From positions 27,525 through 91,524 of the forward strand of contig UQDG01000007.1 of NCBI GenBank assembly GCA_900539695.1: 64,000 bases of DNA. The letters run 5' to 3'. The translations under genes and the position numbers were made by a program. The stretch is from an uncultured Oscillospiraceae bacterium (GTDB taxonomy: Bacteria > Bacillota > Clostridia > Oscillospirales > Ruminococcaceae). Numbering within the stretch: position 1 is the first letter of the stretch; every line of letters begins with the position of its first letter. Under the pieces are notes generated by a model. It was not told the DNA's origin and did not search any database. It saw only the letters and a list, made by a program, of their open reading frames with translations. Shown piece by piece: positions 1 to 10,179 of the stretch.

Positions 1-1
1 G

Positions 2-3000
2 GGCAAGCAGGACAGCGCGGCCCTCACCAAAAACGAGACCGCCAAACTGGTGGACAGCGTCAACAGTATGTCTACTGTTGAGGTAACGGATAAAAACAAG
101 ATTGCGCTGCTGCAGCAGTTGAGCCGGACCGGGGACGGCACCCCCCGCTATGCCGATTTCGTGGGCGGCGTGGTCGGCTGCAACGGAACCCACGGTCAGA
201 TCAGCTGGCAGGCCGAGTCCGATAAGGGCGCGGCCCTGGGCGCGGTGCTGTACGGCGGCAGCTTTGTAGGCGGCGTGGCGGGCTACAACGACGCCACCGC
301 CACCATCACAAACAGCCAAGCCACCATCCTCAGCGTCACCGGCACCATCGTGGCCACCGGCGACTGCGTGGGCGGCGTCATCGGCCTGAACGGCGCGGCC
401 AGTCTGCCCACCGTGCAGGTCAGCGCCAACCGCATCGAGGGCGTCCACTTTGTGGGCGGCGTCATCGGCGCCAACCTGCCCGCGAACGAATTCAAATTTG
501 TCAACGCCGACGGCGCGGCGGCCAACGCCGCCACCATCGGCACCGGACGCATCGTGGCCGACGGCGTGGCGGGCGGTATGATCGGTTATAACCGCGTAGT
601 CAACGCAGATACGCTGAAAAACGCCCTGCAGAACAAGAACGGCACCATCGCGGCCGACCTGCAGACCTTGCTGCCTAAGTTCAGCAGCGGCAACGCCCTC
701 GACGAGCCGGCGCTGAACCCTAGCGGCAGTGCCATCACCCTGACGAGCCTGAGCAACCAGTTCAACATTTACGCCAACGCCTACGTGGGCGGCATCATCG
801 GCTACAACGCAGCCGACACCACCCTCACGCTGGAAAACGCCAGCAACGGCAACCAGAGCCAGGCACAGTCCTACGGCGGCCTGGCCCTCAGCCCCAGGGC
901 TGACGCGGCCAACGGCGGGGCCTACAGGCTGGACAGCGGTGTCTCGCTGGGCGAGCTGGACCCCGACCACAACGGCTACTTTGCGGGCGGCATCATCGGC
1001 TGCACCACGGCCAAAACCACGCTGAATCATTGCACCAACTACGGCGGCGTGCAGCACCCCGTGGCCGCAGGCGGCCTGACCGGCGTCAACAACGGCACCA
1101 TCACCAACGGCCGGATGGTCAACTCCATGGGCAGCCAGCAGGAGGGCTACCGCTACCTGGGCGGCATCGCGGGCATCAACAACGGCACCATCACCAACTC
1201 CGCCCCGGCGGAAAGCAGCAGCATCCGCGGCGGGCTGGACATCGGCGGTGTGGCCGGTTATAACAGTAAATCCGGCGTTATTACGCTGGAAAGTGCCAAC
1301 GGCAATGTCTACGGCATCACCGTCACCGGCGGCGTGGCAGGCTATAACTTGGGCACCGTCACCGCCAAGAGCGTGACGGTAAAAGTCAGCGGCACCACCC
1401 AGACCGGCGGTGTGGCGGGCTTGAATGCGGCATCTGGTACGATTGGCCAGGAACCGAGGACCCCGACCAGCATATCCATCACCGTGCAAAACGGCACGAC
1501 CGTTTCCTCCACCACCCAGGGCGGCGGCGTAGCAGGCCGCAACGAGGGCCTGATCCAGAACGCCACGAACCGCGCAGGCTCTATCCAGGTGGTAAACCAG
1601 TATGCGGGCGGCATTGCCGGCAGCAACAGCGGCCGCATCTGCTTCTGCATGCACGCAGCCAGCGGCAACCGTGTGCTGTATACCGGCGGTGGCTTTGCAG
1701 GCGGCATCGCCGGCTGCAACGAGGTCGGCGGCGAGTTGGAGAACGTTACCATGAACGGCAGCGTTACAGCAGCCAACGGCGAAGCCGGCGGCGTGACCGC
1801 CCATAACTACGGCAGCATCACAACGTCCCGGGTCTACGGCTCGGATATTCGCGGCACGTCGGACGCTATCGGCGGCATTACAGCCTGCAACGAAGCCGGT
1901 GCAGTGATCAGCGATGCGAACCTGTTCAATATGGCAAGTTTCGGCGGCGACGTGCGCCTGTACGGCCCGGCTACCCGGGTGGGCGGCCTGGTCGGCTATA
2001 ACGCAGGCTCCCTCAGCAAGGGCAATGTGCGTGCAAATTCTCTCAGCCTTGCCAACCTGACGGCCGGCGACAGCACTGTCACGGCGGGCGGCGCACTGGG
2101 CGAAAACACCGGCACGGCTGAGAACGTGACCGTAAGCACCAACCTGCAGGACAGCATGGCAAAATATCTCAATCTGGGCGGCGTTGCTGGCAGCAGCAGC
2201 GGCACCTTAAGTGCGTGCAGCTATACGGGCGCCATCGGTAAGGATAACGGCTTTACCACTGTGGGCAGCACCGTGGGCGGCATCGTGGGCAGCAACGACG
2301 TGGTGTATAACACCGACGGCACTGCCGCCGCCACCGGCAAGGTGAAGGACTGCAAGGTCGGCTATATCGAGCTGAAAGTGCAGGGTGCCTCCAACGTGGG
2401 CGCCAGCCAGGACGCTGCCACCAAGATGAACAGCGCCGCCCATATCGGCGGTATCGTGGGCCGCAACCGCGGCGAGATCACCGGCAGCACCGTCGGCACC
2501 AAAGACAAAACGGGTAGTATCATCACCGCCCGCAGCGGCTTTGTGGGCGGCGTGGCCGGCTCCAACAGCGGCAGCATCTCCACCAGCGGTGGCCTGGACA
2601 CACAGCCCCTTGTAAAACAGATCAACGCCTGGCTGGATGTGCCCTATAAAGACGAGACCACCACCGACGAAAACGGCAACAAAGTCACTGCCAAAGTGGT
2701 AGACACCGACAAACAGAACGCCAACCTGAACCAGATGGTCCGCGTACTGACCGGCAAGGCCAGCGGTGAGGCAGAGAAAAAACTGCAGATCGACTTTAAG
2801 GCCATGCAGGGCTTTGATACCCTGACCTATGGCGATAAAAACTATAATACAGTTTATACCAACCGCAGCGTCAACCAGCTGCTGGTCTCGCTGCGGGGCA
2901 GCACCAGCCATGGCAACGGCCTGGCCGACGGTTACCTGGGCGGCATCACCGGCTTTAACGATGTCACCGGCCAGATCACCAACAGTGCCAGCGGCCAGTG

Positions 3001-6000
3001 GTTCGTCTACGCCGATAACATCAACCAGAGCTGGGGCGCCGTGGGCGGCGTCATCGGCCAGAACGAATCCAATGCGGATTCCACCAGCGGCCTGGTCAAC
3101 TTTGCCGCCGTGCGCCGCTTTGTGCGCGGCACGCGGGGAACGGCGGATGACAATATCAACGCTAATAATGACCGCTATGCTACCACCAAAGGTGACAATG
3201 CAGCAGATAACTATGTAGGCGGCGTTATTGGTACGCAGGAAAACCGCACCGGCGACCGCTGGACGCTGGAAAAATGTATCAATATTGGCACGGTGTTCAA
3301 CAGCCGCTCCAACAACGCGGGTGGTGTGCTGGCCTACTGGCTCAGCTACGGCGGTACGCTGACCAACTGCTATAACTTTGGCGAGATCACCACCAACGCC
3401 AACAACGGCGAAAGCTCCGGCACCGTTGGCGGCGTGGCAGGTTACTTCAATAATCCTGTTGCCGGTACGGCGGCCAACCTGTATCGCTGCAGCAACTATG
3501 GCAGCGTAAAAAAGATGACCAATGGTGCAAACGACGTAGGCGGCGTTTTTGGTAAGGTACAGCTGGCGAATGACCATAACAGTGATGCCATGACCATCAA
3601 CGTGATCGAGTGCGTCAACGGCTCCAATGTCGAACTACAGGCACAGTCGATGTCTGTCGGCATCTTCTGCTATATTGGTCCGTGGGCGGCTATCCCCAAC
3701 GTTGAGGTCAACATTGACCGCTGCCGTAACTATTGCACCGAAATGTGGGGCCCCGTCCGTTCAGCTGGCATCTGGGGCAACCGCGGCAACGGCAGCACCT
3801 CTAACAAGAAAACGACCATCACCAATTGTTTTGCCTTGTATAAAAGCACGAACAATACTGGCAGAAGCTGGTTCCCGATTGCCTATCGCCATACAGCCAA
3901 TGAAAAACTGACCGGTTCCAACAACTACTACATGCAGCTGGATATGAGCTTCGATGGTTATTCCGGCATTGCTGGGCTGCAAGAGGGCCTGGGCCGCACC
4001 AATGTTACAGGCGGATGGACCCAGGGTACCAATGAAAGCGAAGCAGGCGGCGGTGCGACTACCGACGTAAAAGCGCATCGCCTGTATGCCGGTGTGGACA
4101 GCGGTGCCAACGCCGCCCAGGATGGCGACAACTTCTATCACTTCTTTGCGATGCTGCCAAAGATTTCAAACGATGGCAGACCGGTCGTCTCGATGCAGGC
4201 TGTAAAAAAGAGCAGCTCGTATATTACCACCTTGCCGGGCCAAAGCTTCTCGGAAGCTTCGTCTGTGCGTTATATCTTTGCAGCGGATGCCAAGGATCTG
4301 ACCCAGTATCCTGTGCCGGAGAAATGGAATGTCGGCTATGTCGGCAAGATCCTGCTCCTCTTCGACGACGTTAACGGTGACAACAAGACCAGCAAGGAAG
4401 ATATTACCGATGAGGTGCTCCAACGCTACTACAGCAATATCCTGGACAACAGTGCCCCGGATGCCCCCACAGGACTGAAGATCGAACGCAGTGATGCTAC
4501 CGGTTCCGATAACGAGAGTATTTACGGCCGTTATAACGTGACCTGGAATGCCCCCACCACCGGCAGCCCGGCCATCTACTACCATATCACCGTTTACGAG
4601 ACCGATGAAAACGGCGACCGTATCGGCAACACCTCCCTGCTGGAGGCCGATGCCTACGACACCCGCTTTACCTTTGAAAGTAAGGCCGAGTGGAAGGGCC
4701 GCTATTTCAAGGTCAGCGTGGCTGGCGTCAACAGCAAGGGTACCGGCACGGCAGCTGCTTCGGGCCGGCAGCAGTTTGTCCGCGCCCTGCCCACGCCGGA
4801 GCTGGAGGTTCGCCTGATGCCCACGCCGGAGGAGGGCGGCCATGTTCAGTTCAGCCAAAAGCTGGTGCTGACCAATGCCGATGAATACGATAAGTTGATG
4901 CAGAACAGCGGCCTGGCCGATTGGAGCGTCACAGTCAAGGTCGGCGGCGATAACGGCGACACCTACCAGTTCAGCAATGGGAATACCACGCCCAAACGCA
5001 TTTCGGAGAGACTTGGCAGCAGCCAGCGTATGACGGCGGAAGCCACCAGCAGCGACCAGCGCTGGATGCGTTCCGGCCAGTATGACGAGACGGTGTATAT
5101 GCCGGTCTCCTGGGTCGTGGTTCCCGGCGACAACACATGGGGCAACAGCAACTCCGGCCTGGCCGAGGGCAGACTTGCTGCCAAAAATGTCGAGATTACC
5201 GGCGCTACCATCGACGACCTGACCGTAACGGTTACGCTGAACTTTACCGCCAGCGTCAGCGGCACACAGCCAACCTACCGCGTCATGCTCATGGGCCGCT
5301 ACCTGGGCGATGAGGCCGTCACGCTGAACGGCGAAAATGTCTATCTCAAAGACCAGTACATCACGCTGGCTGCACGCCAGAACGTTGTGCCCAACAGCAA
5401 CACTACTTTTACCTTCAATAACCTGCCGGACGACACCCTGACCAACTATGATAACTGGACGGTCGTGGCTGTGCCGGTCACCAGCGGTTTGGGGGATGTG
5501 GTCACCCGTTGGGATGCTGCCGATGCCGAAGCGCTGGCCAAGCTGCAGGCTTCCTCTGCCGACCGCCCGGCGTCCTGGTATGGCGGCCTGGAAATCGTGC
5601 GGGAAAGCAACGGCTACAGCTTTGCCAACCTGACCCCGCTGTATTTTGTAAGCCAGAATCTGACAGACTACAGCAACTGGGCTGGCTATGCCGCGAACCA
5701 GGTCATTTTTGAACAAAACAACATCACCGTTGCCCAGGCCCCGAAGTTGACGGGCGTGCCTGCCGATGGCGACCTGTACCTGAATTACGACGCCGACAAG
5801 CTGGCCAACGACAACCAGCTGGCCTACACCTTTACCTGGACCCAACCCGGCGAGGCGGCTGCCAGCGGCGGCAACACCAAGTATAAGCTGACGCTGTACG
5901 GTGTGACCGAAACCAGGGATGAAAACGGCAATGTAATTTCTACGGCGGAGGAGACCATCACCCTGCCGGATGATGCCAACAGCAAAGTCCAGTACAAGGA

Positions 6001-8032
6001 CGGCACCTACAGCTACACCCTCCCTATCGATACCGACCTTGCGGGCGGCAGCAACAGCTGGCGCTTTGATAAAGTGCGCCTGCGCGTCACCCGCGATACC
6101 ACCGGCACCACCCAGGGCATCGGCGCAGCCGACACCGCCGTCTATACCGTGCTGCGCCGCCTGCAGCAGGTGGGCGAGCCCGGCCAGGTGTTCCCCGTGG
6201 ATACCAGCAATGCCGAACAGACCCGCTATCAGATCAGCTGGCCTGCCGTTTCGGATGAACGCGTGGACCACTATGAGCTGTGGGCACAGGTGCAGACCAC
6301 CAACGCCGCCGGCACCACCCTGGGCGAAGCCTTTAAGCTGCACCCGGCGGATGGCGACAGCACCACGCTCATCAAAGACACCCAGACCATCGTGGACCTG
6401 GAAGCTTACCAGGGCGAAACGCTGGTGTTCTACGTGGTGGCCTGCCCGGCAGACGGCGACACCACCGTGCTGCGCAGCCCCAACGGCGAGGTTAGCGACC
6501 CGCAGACCATCATCCAACGCACCGAGGCCCCGGCCATCCGCAAGGTGGACTTTACCTGGACGGGCAAGGCCGCCAATGACGCCCTGCCGCTGATGAACGC
6601 TTTCTGCAATGACCTGACCATCCGGATGACGGTGGACAAGGCCGACGCCGCCAGCTACTTCTTTACCGGCTATTTGTTTGATGATGAGGCCGCCTACAAC
6701 GACGCCTGCGCCAAGGCCAAGACCTGGATGGACGACCCCACCAAGGAAAACTTGGACGCCCTGAATGCCGCCCTGCGTGAGGACAAGGCAACGCTGATGA
6801 TCCCCGAAGCCTCCAAGACCGTGGGCAGCGAGACCCAGGTCAGCGGCGATGGCACCACCGTGTCCTACACGGTCACGCCCAACGCCAACGCTTTTACCAT
6901 GCAGCCCGCCGACGCCAACCGCTACCTGCTGCCCGCCCTGCGCGCCATGGTGGCCAACAGCGAGTCGGCAGCTACCTCCTCCTCCTGGAAGTTCTACGTG
7001 CCGGACGATTATGCCGAGACCGCAGGCGCTTTGCACCTGCCCAAGATCCAGCTGGACAAGCCGGAAAAAGACGGCGTTCTCAGCGTGACCTCGGTGGAAT
7101 CCACGGTGGAGGGCAAGCTGTACGGCACCGAGGGCGAAGCCTGGAAACCTGACAGCGCAGAGATCACCATCCACCAGTACGCTGTGCAGTGGCCTGCCGT
7201 CAACGAGTACACCGATACCGACGGCACCACCCGCAACTTTGCCGAGAAGTACCGCTTCCACGTGACGCCTGCCGCGGATATGCCCGATGACGACCCGAAC
7301 AAGGAAGGCTACGACATCCGCTTTACCGTGGCCCCGGCGGATGTGGTAACGGAAAATGACGATGGTACGCAAACCATAACGACCCACCGCGGCGATATTT
7401 TGAAGGTGGAAAAACTGCCGTCTGGCTTGAACGAAAACGACCCGGCCAACTGGCTGGACATCACCAAGGCCGCCCGCAACATTGCAAACGAGGGCACCGA
7501 GGATGAGTATGTCTGGTACGATTTGAGCATTGTGCAGCTGACCCGCACAGTGACGAATGATGACGGTACGACGTCCGAAGTGACGGAGCTGGTCAGCCAG
7601 CCCATCACTCTGACCGGCCACCACGCGATCGACAACGATAACCCCAGCTACCGCATCAAGACCGTGCCTGCCCTGCGCCAGGCCGAGATGACCGATTATT
7701 CCCTGGGCTACCGCCTTACCCTGCCTGATATGACCCAGCGCGCCGACGGCGACAACGACGAGACCAGAGCACTGGAGAAGTACACCGAAAAGGTCACTAT
7801 CTGGGCTGTGGGCAACGGCGAAAAGACCGTCGATTCCGACCGGCTGGAAGTCTCCCTGCGCGCAGAGGGCCAGGCCATGACCGAGGATGCCGCCCGCCCG
7901 GTGTTCGCCATGGCGGAAGCCGACCCCCGGCCCGCACAAAGCACGGGTCGGGCAGGGGAGACGGACCCCACGCCCCCGGCCAACGACCCCGGGGCAGAGG
8001 ATGCCCCCGTTACCCCCGAAACCGCCGCTTGA
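2..8032 (+). CDS. Giant GLUG-repeat surface protein (5' end outside window)
   Basis: The frame is open from the first bases, so the start and any signal sequence lie outside the window; about 2,676 residues are visible. Roughly the first 1,250 carry dozens of short glycine-rich motifs of the form GGVxGYN or GGIxGxN spaced some 20-60 residues apart, the pattern of GLUG repeats found in large bacterial adhesins and thought to build a beta-solenoid stalk. From about residue 1,480 (around PDAPTGLKIERS) the chain changes to fibronectin-III-like beta-sandwich segments. The C-terminus is rich in Pro and Thr and has neither an LPXTG motif nor a membrane anchor. A pilin-like gene starts 25 bases downstream behind a strong ribosome binding site, so this protein may be displayed or exported with a type IV pilus-like machine. 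That link is inferred; the adhesin-like architecture is read from the sequence. Confidence 0.8.
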   Translation, partial: GKQDSAALTKNETAKLVDSVNSMSTVEVTDKNKIALLQQLSRTGDGTPRYADFVGGVVGCNGTHGQISWQAESDKGAALGAVLYGGSFVGGVAGYNDATATITNSQATILSVTGTIVATGDCVGGVIGLNGAASLPTVQVSANRIEGVHFVGGVIGANLPANEFKFVNADGAAANAATIGTGRIVADGVAGGMIGYNRVVNADTLKNALQNKNGTIAADLQTLLPKFSSGNALDEPALNPSGSAITLTSLSNQFNIYANAYVGGIIGYNAADTTLTLENASNGNQSQAQSYGGLALSPRADAANGGAYRLDSGVSLGELDPDHNGYFAGGIIGCTTAKTTLNHCTNYGGVQHPVAAGGLTGVNNGTITNGRMVNSMGSQQEGYRYLGGIAGINNGTITNSAPAESSSIRGGLDIGGVAGYNSKSGVITLESANGNVYGITVTGGVAGYNLGTVTAKSVTVKVSGTTQTGGVAGLNAASGTIGQEPRTPTSISITVQNGTTVSSTTQGGGVAGRNEGLIQNATNRAGSIQVVNQYAGGIAGSNSGRICFCMHAASGNRVLYTGGGFAGGIAGCNEVGGELENVTMNGSVTAANGEAGGVTAHNYGSITTSRVYGSDIRGTSDAIGGITACNEAGAVISDANLFNMASFGGDVRLYGPATRVGGLVGYNAGSLSKGNVRANSLSLANLTAGDSTVTAGGALGENTGTAENVTVSTNLQDSMAKYLNLGGVAGSSSGTLSACSYTGAIGKDNGFTTVGSTVGGIVGSNDVVYNTDGTAAATGKVKDCKVGYIELKVQGASNVGASQDAATKMNSAAHIGGIVGRNRGEITGSTVGTKDKTGSIITARSGFVGGVAGSNSGSISTSGGLDTQPLVKQINAWLDVPYKDETTTDENGNKVTAKVVDTDKQNANLNQMVRVLTGKASGEAEKKLQIDFKAMQGFDTLTYGDKNYNTVYTNRSVNQLLVSLRGSTSHGNGLADGYLGGITGFNDVTGQITNSASGQWFVYADNINQSWGAVGGVIGQNESNADSTSGLVNFAAVRRFVRGTRGTADDNINANNDRYATTKGDNAADNYVGGVIGTQENRTGDRWTLEKCINIGTVFNSRSNNAGGVLAYWLSYGGTLTNCYNFGEITTNANNGESSGTVGGVAGYFNNPVAGTAANLYRCSNYGSVKKMTNGANDVGGVFGKVQLANDHNSDAMTINVIECVNGSNVELQAQSMSVGIFCYIGPWAAIPNVEVNIDRCRNYCTEMWGPVRSAGIWGNRGNGSTSNKKTTITNCFALYKSTNNTGRSWFPIAYRHTANEKLTGSNNYYMQLDMSFDGYSGIAGLQEGLGRTNVTGGWTQGTNESEAGGGATTDVKAHRLYAGVDSGANAAQDGDNFYHFFAMLPKISNDGRPVVSMQAVKKSSSYITTLPGQSFSEASSVRYIFAADAKDLTQYPVPEKWNVGYVGKILLLFDDVNGDNKTSKEDITDEVLQRYYSNILDNSAPDAPTGLKIERSDATGSDNESIYGRYNVTWNAPTTGSPAIYYHITVYETDENGDRIGNTSLLEADAYDTRFTFESKAEWKGRYFKVSVAGVNSKGTGTAAASGRQQFVRALPTPELEVRLMPTPEEGGHVQFSQKLVLTNADEYDKLMQNSGLADWSVTVKVGGDNGDTYQFSNGNTTPKRISERLGSSQRMTAEATSSDQRWMRSGQYDETVYMPVSWVVVPGDNTWGNSNSGLAEGRLAAKNVEITGATIDDLTVTVTLNFTASVSGTQPTYRVMLMGRYLGDEAVTLNGENVYLKDQYITLAARQNVVPNSNTTFTFNNLPDDTLTNYDNWTVVAVPVTSGLGDVVTRWDAADAEALAKLQASSADRPASWYGGLEIVRESNGYSFANLTPLYFVSQNLTDYSNWAGYAANQVIFEQNNITVAQAPKLTGVPADGDLYLNYDADKLANDNQLAYTFTWTQPGEAAASGGNTKYKLTLYGVTETRDENGNVISTAEETITLPDDANSKVQYKDGTYSYTLPIDTDLAGGSNSWRFDKVRLRVTRDTTGTTQGIGAADTAVYTVLRRLQQVGEPGQVFPVDTSNAEQTRYQISWPAVSDERVDHYELWAQVQTTNAAGTTLGEAFKLHPADGDSTTLIKDTQTIVDLEAYQGETLVFYVVACPADGDTTVLRSPNGEVSDPQTIIQRTEAPAIRKVDFTWTGKAANDALPLMNAFCNDLTIRMTVDKADAASYFFTGYLFDDEAAYNDACAKAKTWMDDPTKENLDALNAALREDKATLMIPEASKTVGSETQVSGDGTTVSYTVTPNANAFTMQPADANRYLLPALRAMVANSESAATSSSWKFYVPDDYAETAGALHLPKIQLDKPEKDGVLSVTSVESTVEGKLYGTEGEAWKPDSAEITIHQYAVQWPAVNEYTDTDGTTRNFAEKYRFHVTPAADMPDDDPNKEGYDIRFTVAPADVVTENDDGTQTITTHRGDILKVEKLPSGLNENDPANWLDITKAARNIANEGTEDEYVWYDLSIVQLTRTVTNDDGTTSEVTELVSQPITLTGHHAIDNDNPSYRIKTVPALRQAEMTDYSLGYRLTLPDMTQRADGDNDETRALEKYTEKVTIWAVGNGEKTVDSDRLEVSLRAEGQAMTEDAARPVFAMAEADPRPAQSTGRAGETDPTPPANDPGAEDAPVTPETAA

Positions 8033-8057
8033 TTTAAAGCAGAAAGGAGGGCGCACC

Positions 8058-8873
8058 ATGCCCCCAAAACGCAACCGCCCGCTGCGGGACCAGCAGGGCC
8101 TTGCCATGATCTTAGTGCTGTGCCTGGGCGCACTGTTTGTGGCGCTGGCTGCCGCCCTTGTGTATGCGGCCTCGCTGATGATGGCCAACGCCGACCGCCA
8201 GCTGCCGGAGCAGGACGTCTACGAGCTGGCCGTCAGCTTCTCCGACGTGCTGGAGCAGGAACTGCTGCATTACACCGGCGCTAAAGAAAAAGACGGCGCG
8301 ATGACCGAGGAGAACGACCAGAGCATCGGCTACTTTATCAACCATATCTACGTTAAAAAAGGCTCTATCGATAACCCCTACGGCGACGACACCGACCATA
8401 CGTTTACCCTGCAGGCGCCCGAGGGCATCGACGAGATGACCGTCACCCTGAACAAGCACCCCAGCGACGATGTGGACGAAGGCGGCAACGTGATCGATAA
8501 CGAACCCATCACAGAGAACCTGAGCAACCTTCTCATCAAACTGAGAAATCAGAGGGAGAACGGTTCCACTATGAATGTGGATGATTATGTCATTCGTGTG
8601 ACCGTCAAAGTGGTCAAGGGAGACCAGAGCTACAGCTACACCAGAAAGTACAAGCACACCGGCATTTACAGCTACTATTACACGCTGGATAATGAAAACA
8701 CTCGTTACAGCTTCAATGGTGCCGAGGGCGATACAGCTTTGAAATTGACCAACATGGCAACCAGTGAGGAACGTACCGTCACAAAAAATGATGCTTCTAC
8801 ACTATACCTGCGCTACAGCATGGATACGGATAGTGCGTGCATTTTTACACGCATCAACGGCAATGATGAGTAA
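8058..8873 (+). CDS. PilX-like pseudopilin / membrane-anchored pilus-associated protein
   Basis: The protein has 271 residues. The ATG at 8058 is chosen because AAAGGAGGG lies just upstream; an open frame continues further 5' but overlaps the giant gene. The N-terminus is basic (PPKRNRPLRDQQG) and is followed by one hydrophobic helix (LAMILVLCLGALFVALAAAL). This is the layout of a type IV pilin or PilX-like minor pilin, with a possible cut after the Gly of QQG, although the usual Glu5 is missing. The remainder is a soluble domain rich in charged and polar residues with many Tyr and Thr. It lies between the giant surface protein and two more typical prepilins in the same orientation, which suggests one operon. 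No specific family is recognised beyond the pilin-like N-terminus. Confidence 0.6.
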   Translation: MPPKRNRPLRDQQGLAMILVLCLGALFVALAAALVYAASLMMANADRQLPEQDVYELAVSFSDVLEQELLHYTGAKEKDGAMTEENDQSIGYFINHIYVKKGSIDNPYGDDTDHTFTLQAPEGIDEMTVTLNKHPSDDVDEGGNVIDNEPITENLSNLLIKLRNQRENGSTMNVDDYVIRVTVKVVKGDQSYSYTRKYKHTGIYSYYYTLDNENTRYSFNGAEGDTALKLTNMATSEERTVTKNDASTLYLRYSMDTDSACIFTRINGNDE

Positions 8874-8885
8874 GGAAGTGGCACT

Positions 8886-9302
8886 ATGCAAAGATTGAAA
8901 AACGCCCTCCGTGACCGCCGCGGCGAAACCATCGTGGAAGTGCTGGTGGCCTTTGTACTGCTTATGCTGTTTCTGGCGCTGTTTACCGCGTCGCTGCGGT
9001 TTGCCCGGCGGGCCTCGGCCCAGGCGCAGACCACCCGCGATAACGCCTACCTGCTTACCGAAGCACTTTACCCGGTCAACGACGATGCGGCCGAGTGGAA
9101 AAACGAATCCGGCACCAGGACCAAGATGAGCTTCAGCCGCGGTGACCGCACGGTCTTTGCCGTCAAGGATGTGGAAATACAGACCATACAGGCTAAGGTC
9201 AAAGACGATAACGATGAGGCTGCTGCCACGCATACCTTCACCCGTTACTACAAAAAAGTGGACGAAGATAAAGACGACACAAAAGAGGACACGACCCCAT
9301 GA
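8886..9302 (+). CDS. Type IV prepilin-like protein
   Basis: This 138-residue protein begins with a short basic leader ending in RRG, followed by ETIVEVLVAFVLLM. That is a prepilin peptidase site with Glu at position 5 of the mature protein and a hydrophobic assembly helix. The C-terminal part is short and ends in an acidic, Lys/Asp-rich tail. It starts 12 bases after the preceding pilin-like gene, and its last codons overlap the next gene by four bases (ATGA), so translation is probably coupled. It is likely a minor pilin or pseudopilin of a type IV pilus or type II-secretion-like fibre. The peptidase and assembly ATPase are not in this window. Confidence 0.72.
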   Translation: MQRLKNALRDRRGETIVEVLVAFVLLMLFLALFTASLRFARRASAQAQTTRDNAYLLTEALYPVNDDAAEWKNESGTRTKMSFSRGDRTVFAVKDVEIQTIQAKVKDDNDEAAATHTFTRYYKKVDEDKDDTKEDTTP

Positions 9303-10048
9303 CCACCCCGCTGAACAATAAAAAAGGTACCACCCTCGTGGAGCTGATGGTCTGCCTGGTGCTGCTGGCACTGTTTGGCACGGCGGCGGTCACGCTGGTC
9401 AAGCCCTGCGCCGAAGCCTACATCGAGGTGCAGCAGCTGACCCGCGCCCAGAACCTGGCCGATGCCCTCACCGAGACCATCCGGGGCGAGCTGGCCGATG
9501 CCGACGGCACGATCTCTATCGTAAACGCCGCAACAGAGAGCGACGCGGATTCGGCAGACGCGGATTCGGCAAATAATATTTTTATAGAAGATGCCCGCTT
9601 GACGGAAGGCACTGCTCTGCGCTTTACAGTGGAAAGCAGCTATACCGAGATACTTGATGCCGGTTATGTGCCCAAGCTGACCGCCACCACCCTGAACGCC
9701 GACAACACCACCAGCACCAAGGTCCTCTACGACCCCGCCGACGACATCTTTGCCGAGCTGAACCGCTACCTGCACATGCGTTTTTACAAGCAAACGGAGG
9801 GCAAGGACGGAAAGAAAAAAGAGTACACGACCTACGCTTATACAACGGCCTATCCTAACAAAGATTATATGGGGCTTGTCGTTTCGGATCTTGCGTTCTA
9901 TGCCCGCGGATGGAAAGAGGAGAAGGAAACCGGGAAGATCTGCCTGACCTCGCTGTCTATGCAACTGACCGTCGCTAAGCCCGATGGCACCCCCGTCTAC
10001 ACCCAGACCGCGGTCATTCCGCTGCCCGGCGCACCGGAGTTCCAATAA
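9299..10048 (+). CDS. Type IV prepilin-like protein
   Basis: This 249-residue protein has a short leader ending in KKG and then TTLVELMVCLVLLALF, a prepilin N-terminus with Glu5 of the mature protein and a hydrophobic helix. A larger globular domain follows, with an Asp/Ser/Ala-rich stretch near residue 80 that contains the near-duplicate units DADSADADSAN. It overlaps the previous prepilin gene by four bases and is the last gene of the run, since a new promoter begins 42 bases after its stop. The role as a pilin-like component is inferred from the N-terminus; the globular part is not recognised. Confidence 0.7.
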   Translation: MTTPLNNKKGTTLVELMVCLVLLALFGTAAVTLVKPCAEAYIEVQQLTRAQNLADALTETIRGELADADGTISIVNAATESDADSADADSANNIFIEDARLTEGTALRFTVESSYTEILDAGYVPKLTATTLNADNTTSTKVLYDPADDIFAELNRYLHMRFYKQTEGKDGKKKEYTTYAYTTAYPNKDYMGLVVSDLAFYARGWKEEKETGKICLTSLSMQLTVAKPDGTPVYTQTAVIPLPGAPEFQ

Positions 10049-10089
10049 AAATAACAAATGATTTGGCGAATAAATTGTTGTATGGGCAC

Positions 10090-10118
10090 TGGACAATCGG
10101 GTGAAAAAACAGTATACT
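10090..10118 (+). promoter_or_regulatory. Predicted sigma-A promoter of the BTAD regulator
   Basis: TGGACA at 10090-10095 and TATACT at 10113-10118 are separated by 17 bases, 62 bases before the start of the regulator at 10180. The downstream leader is AT-rich, and a plausible ribosome binding site (CAGGAGAG) lies before the ATG. Confidence 0.55.
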
Positions 10119-10179
10119 AATTAAAAATAACACCGCAAGGTGTGTCAATCGTGAAACAAACGCACAGGAGAGACCTACC

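Noticed and set aside
4166-8188. Very long open frame (1340 codons) on the minus strand inside the giant surface gene
   Set aside because: It is a mirror frame of a GC-rich repetitive gene. It is low in motif content, rich in Gly/Val/His, lacks a ribosome binding site and completely overlaps a gene with clear domain structure. The same holds for 2207-3577.
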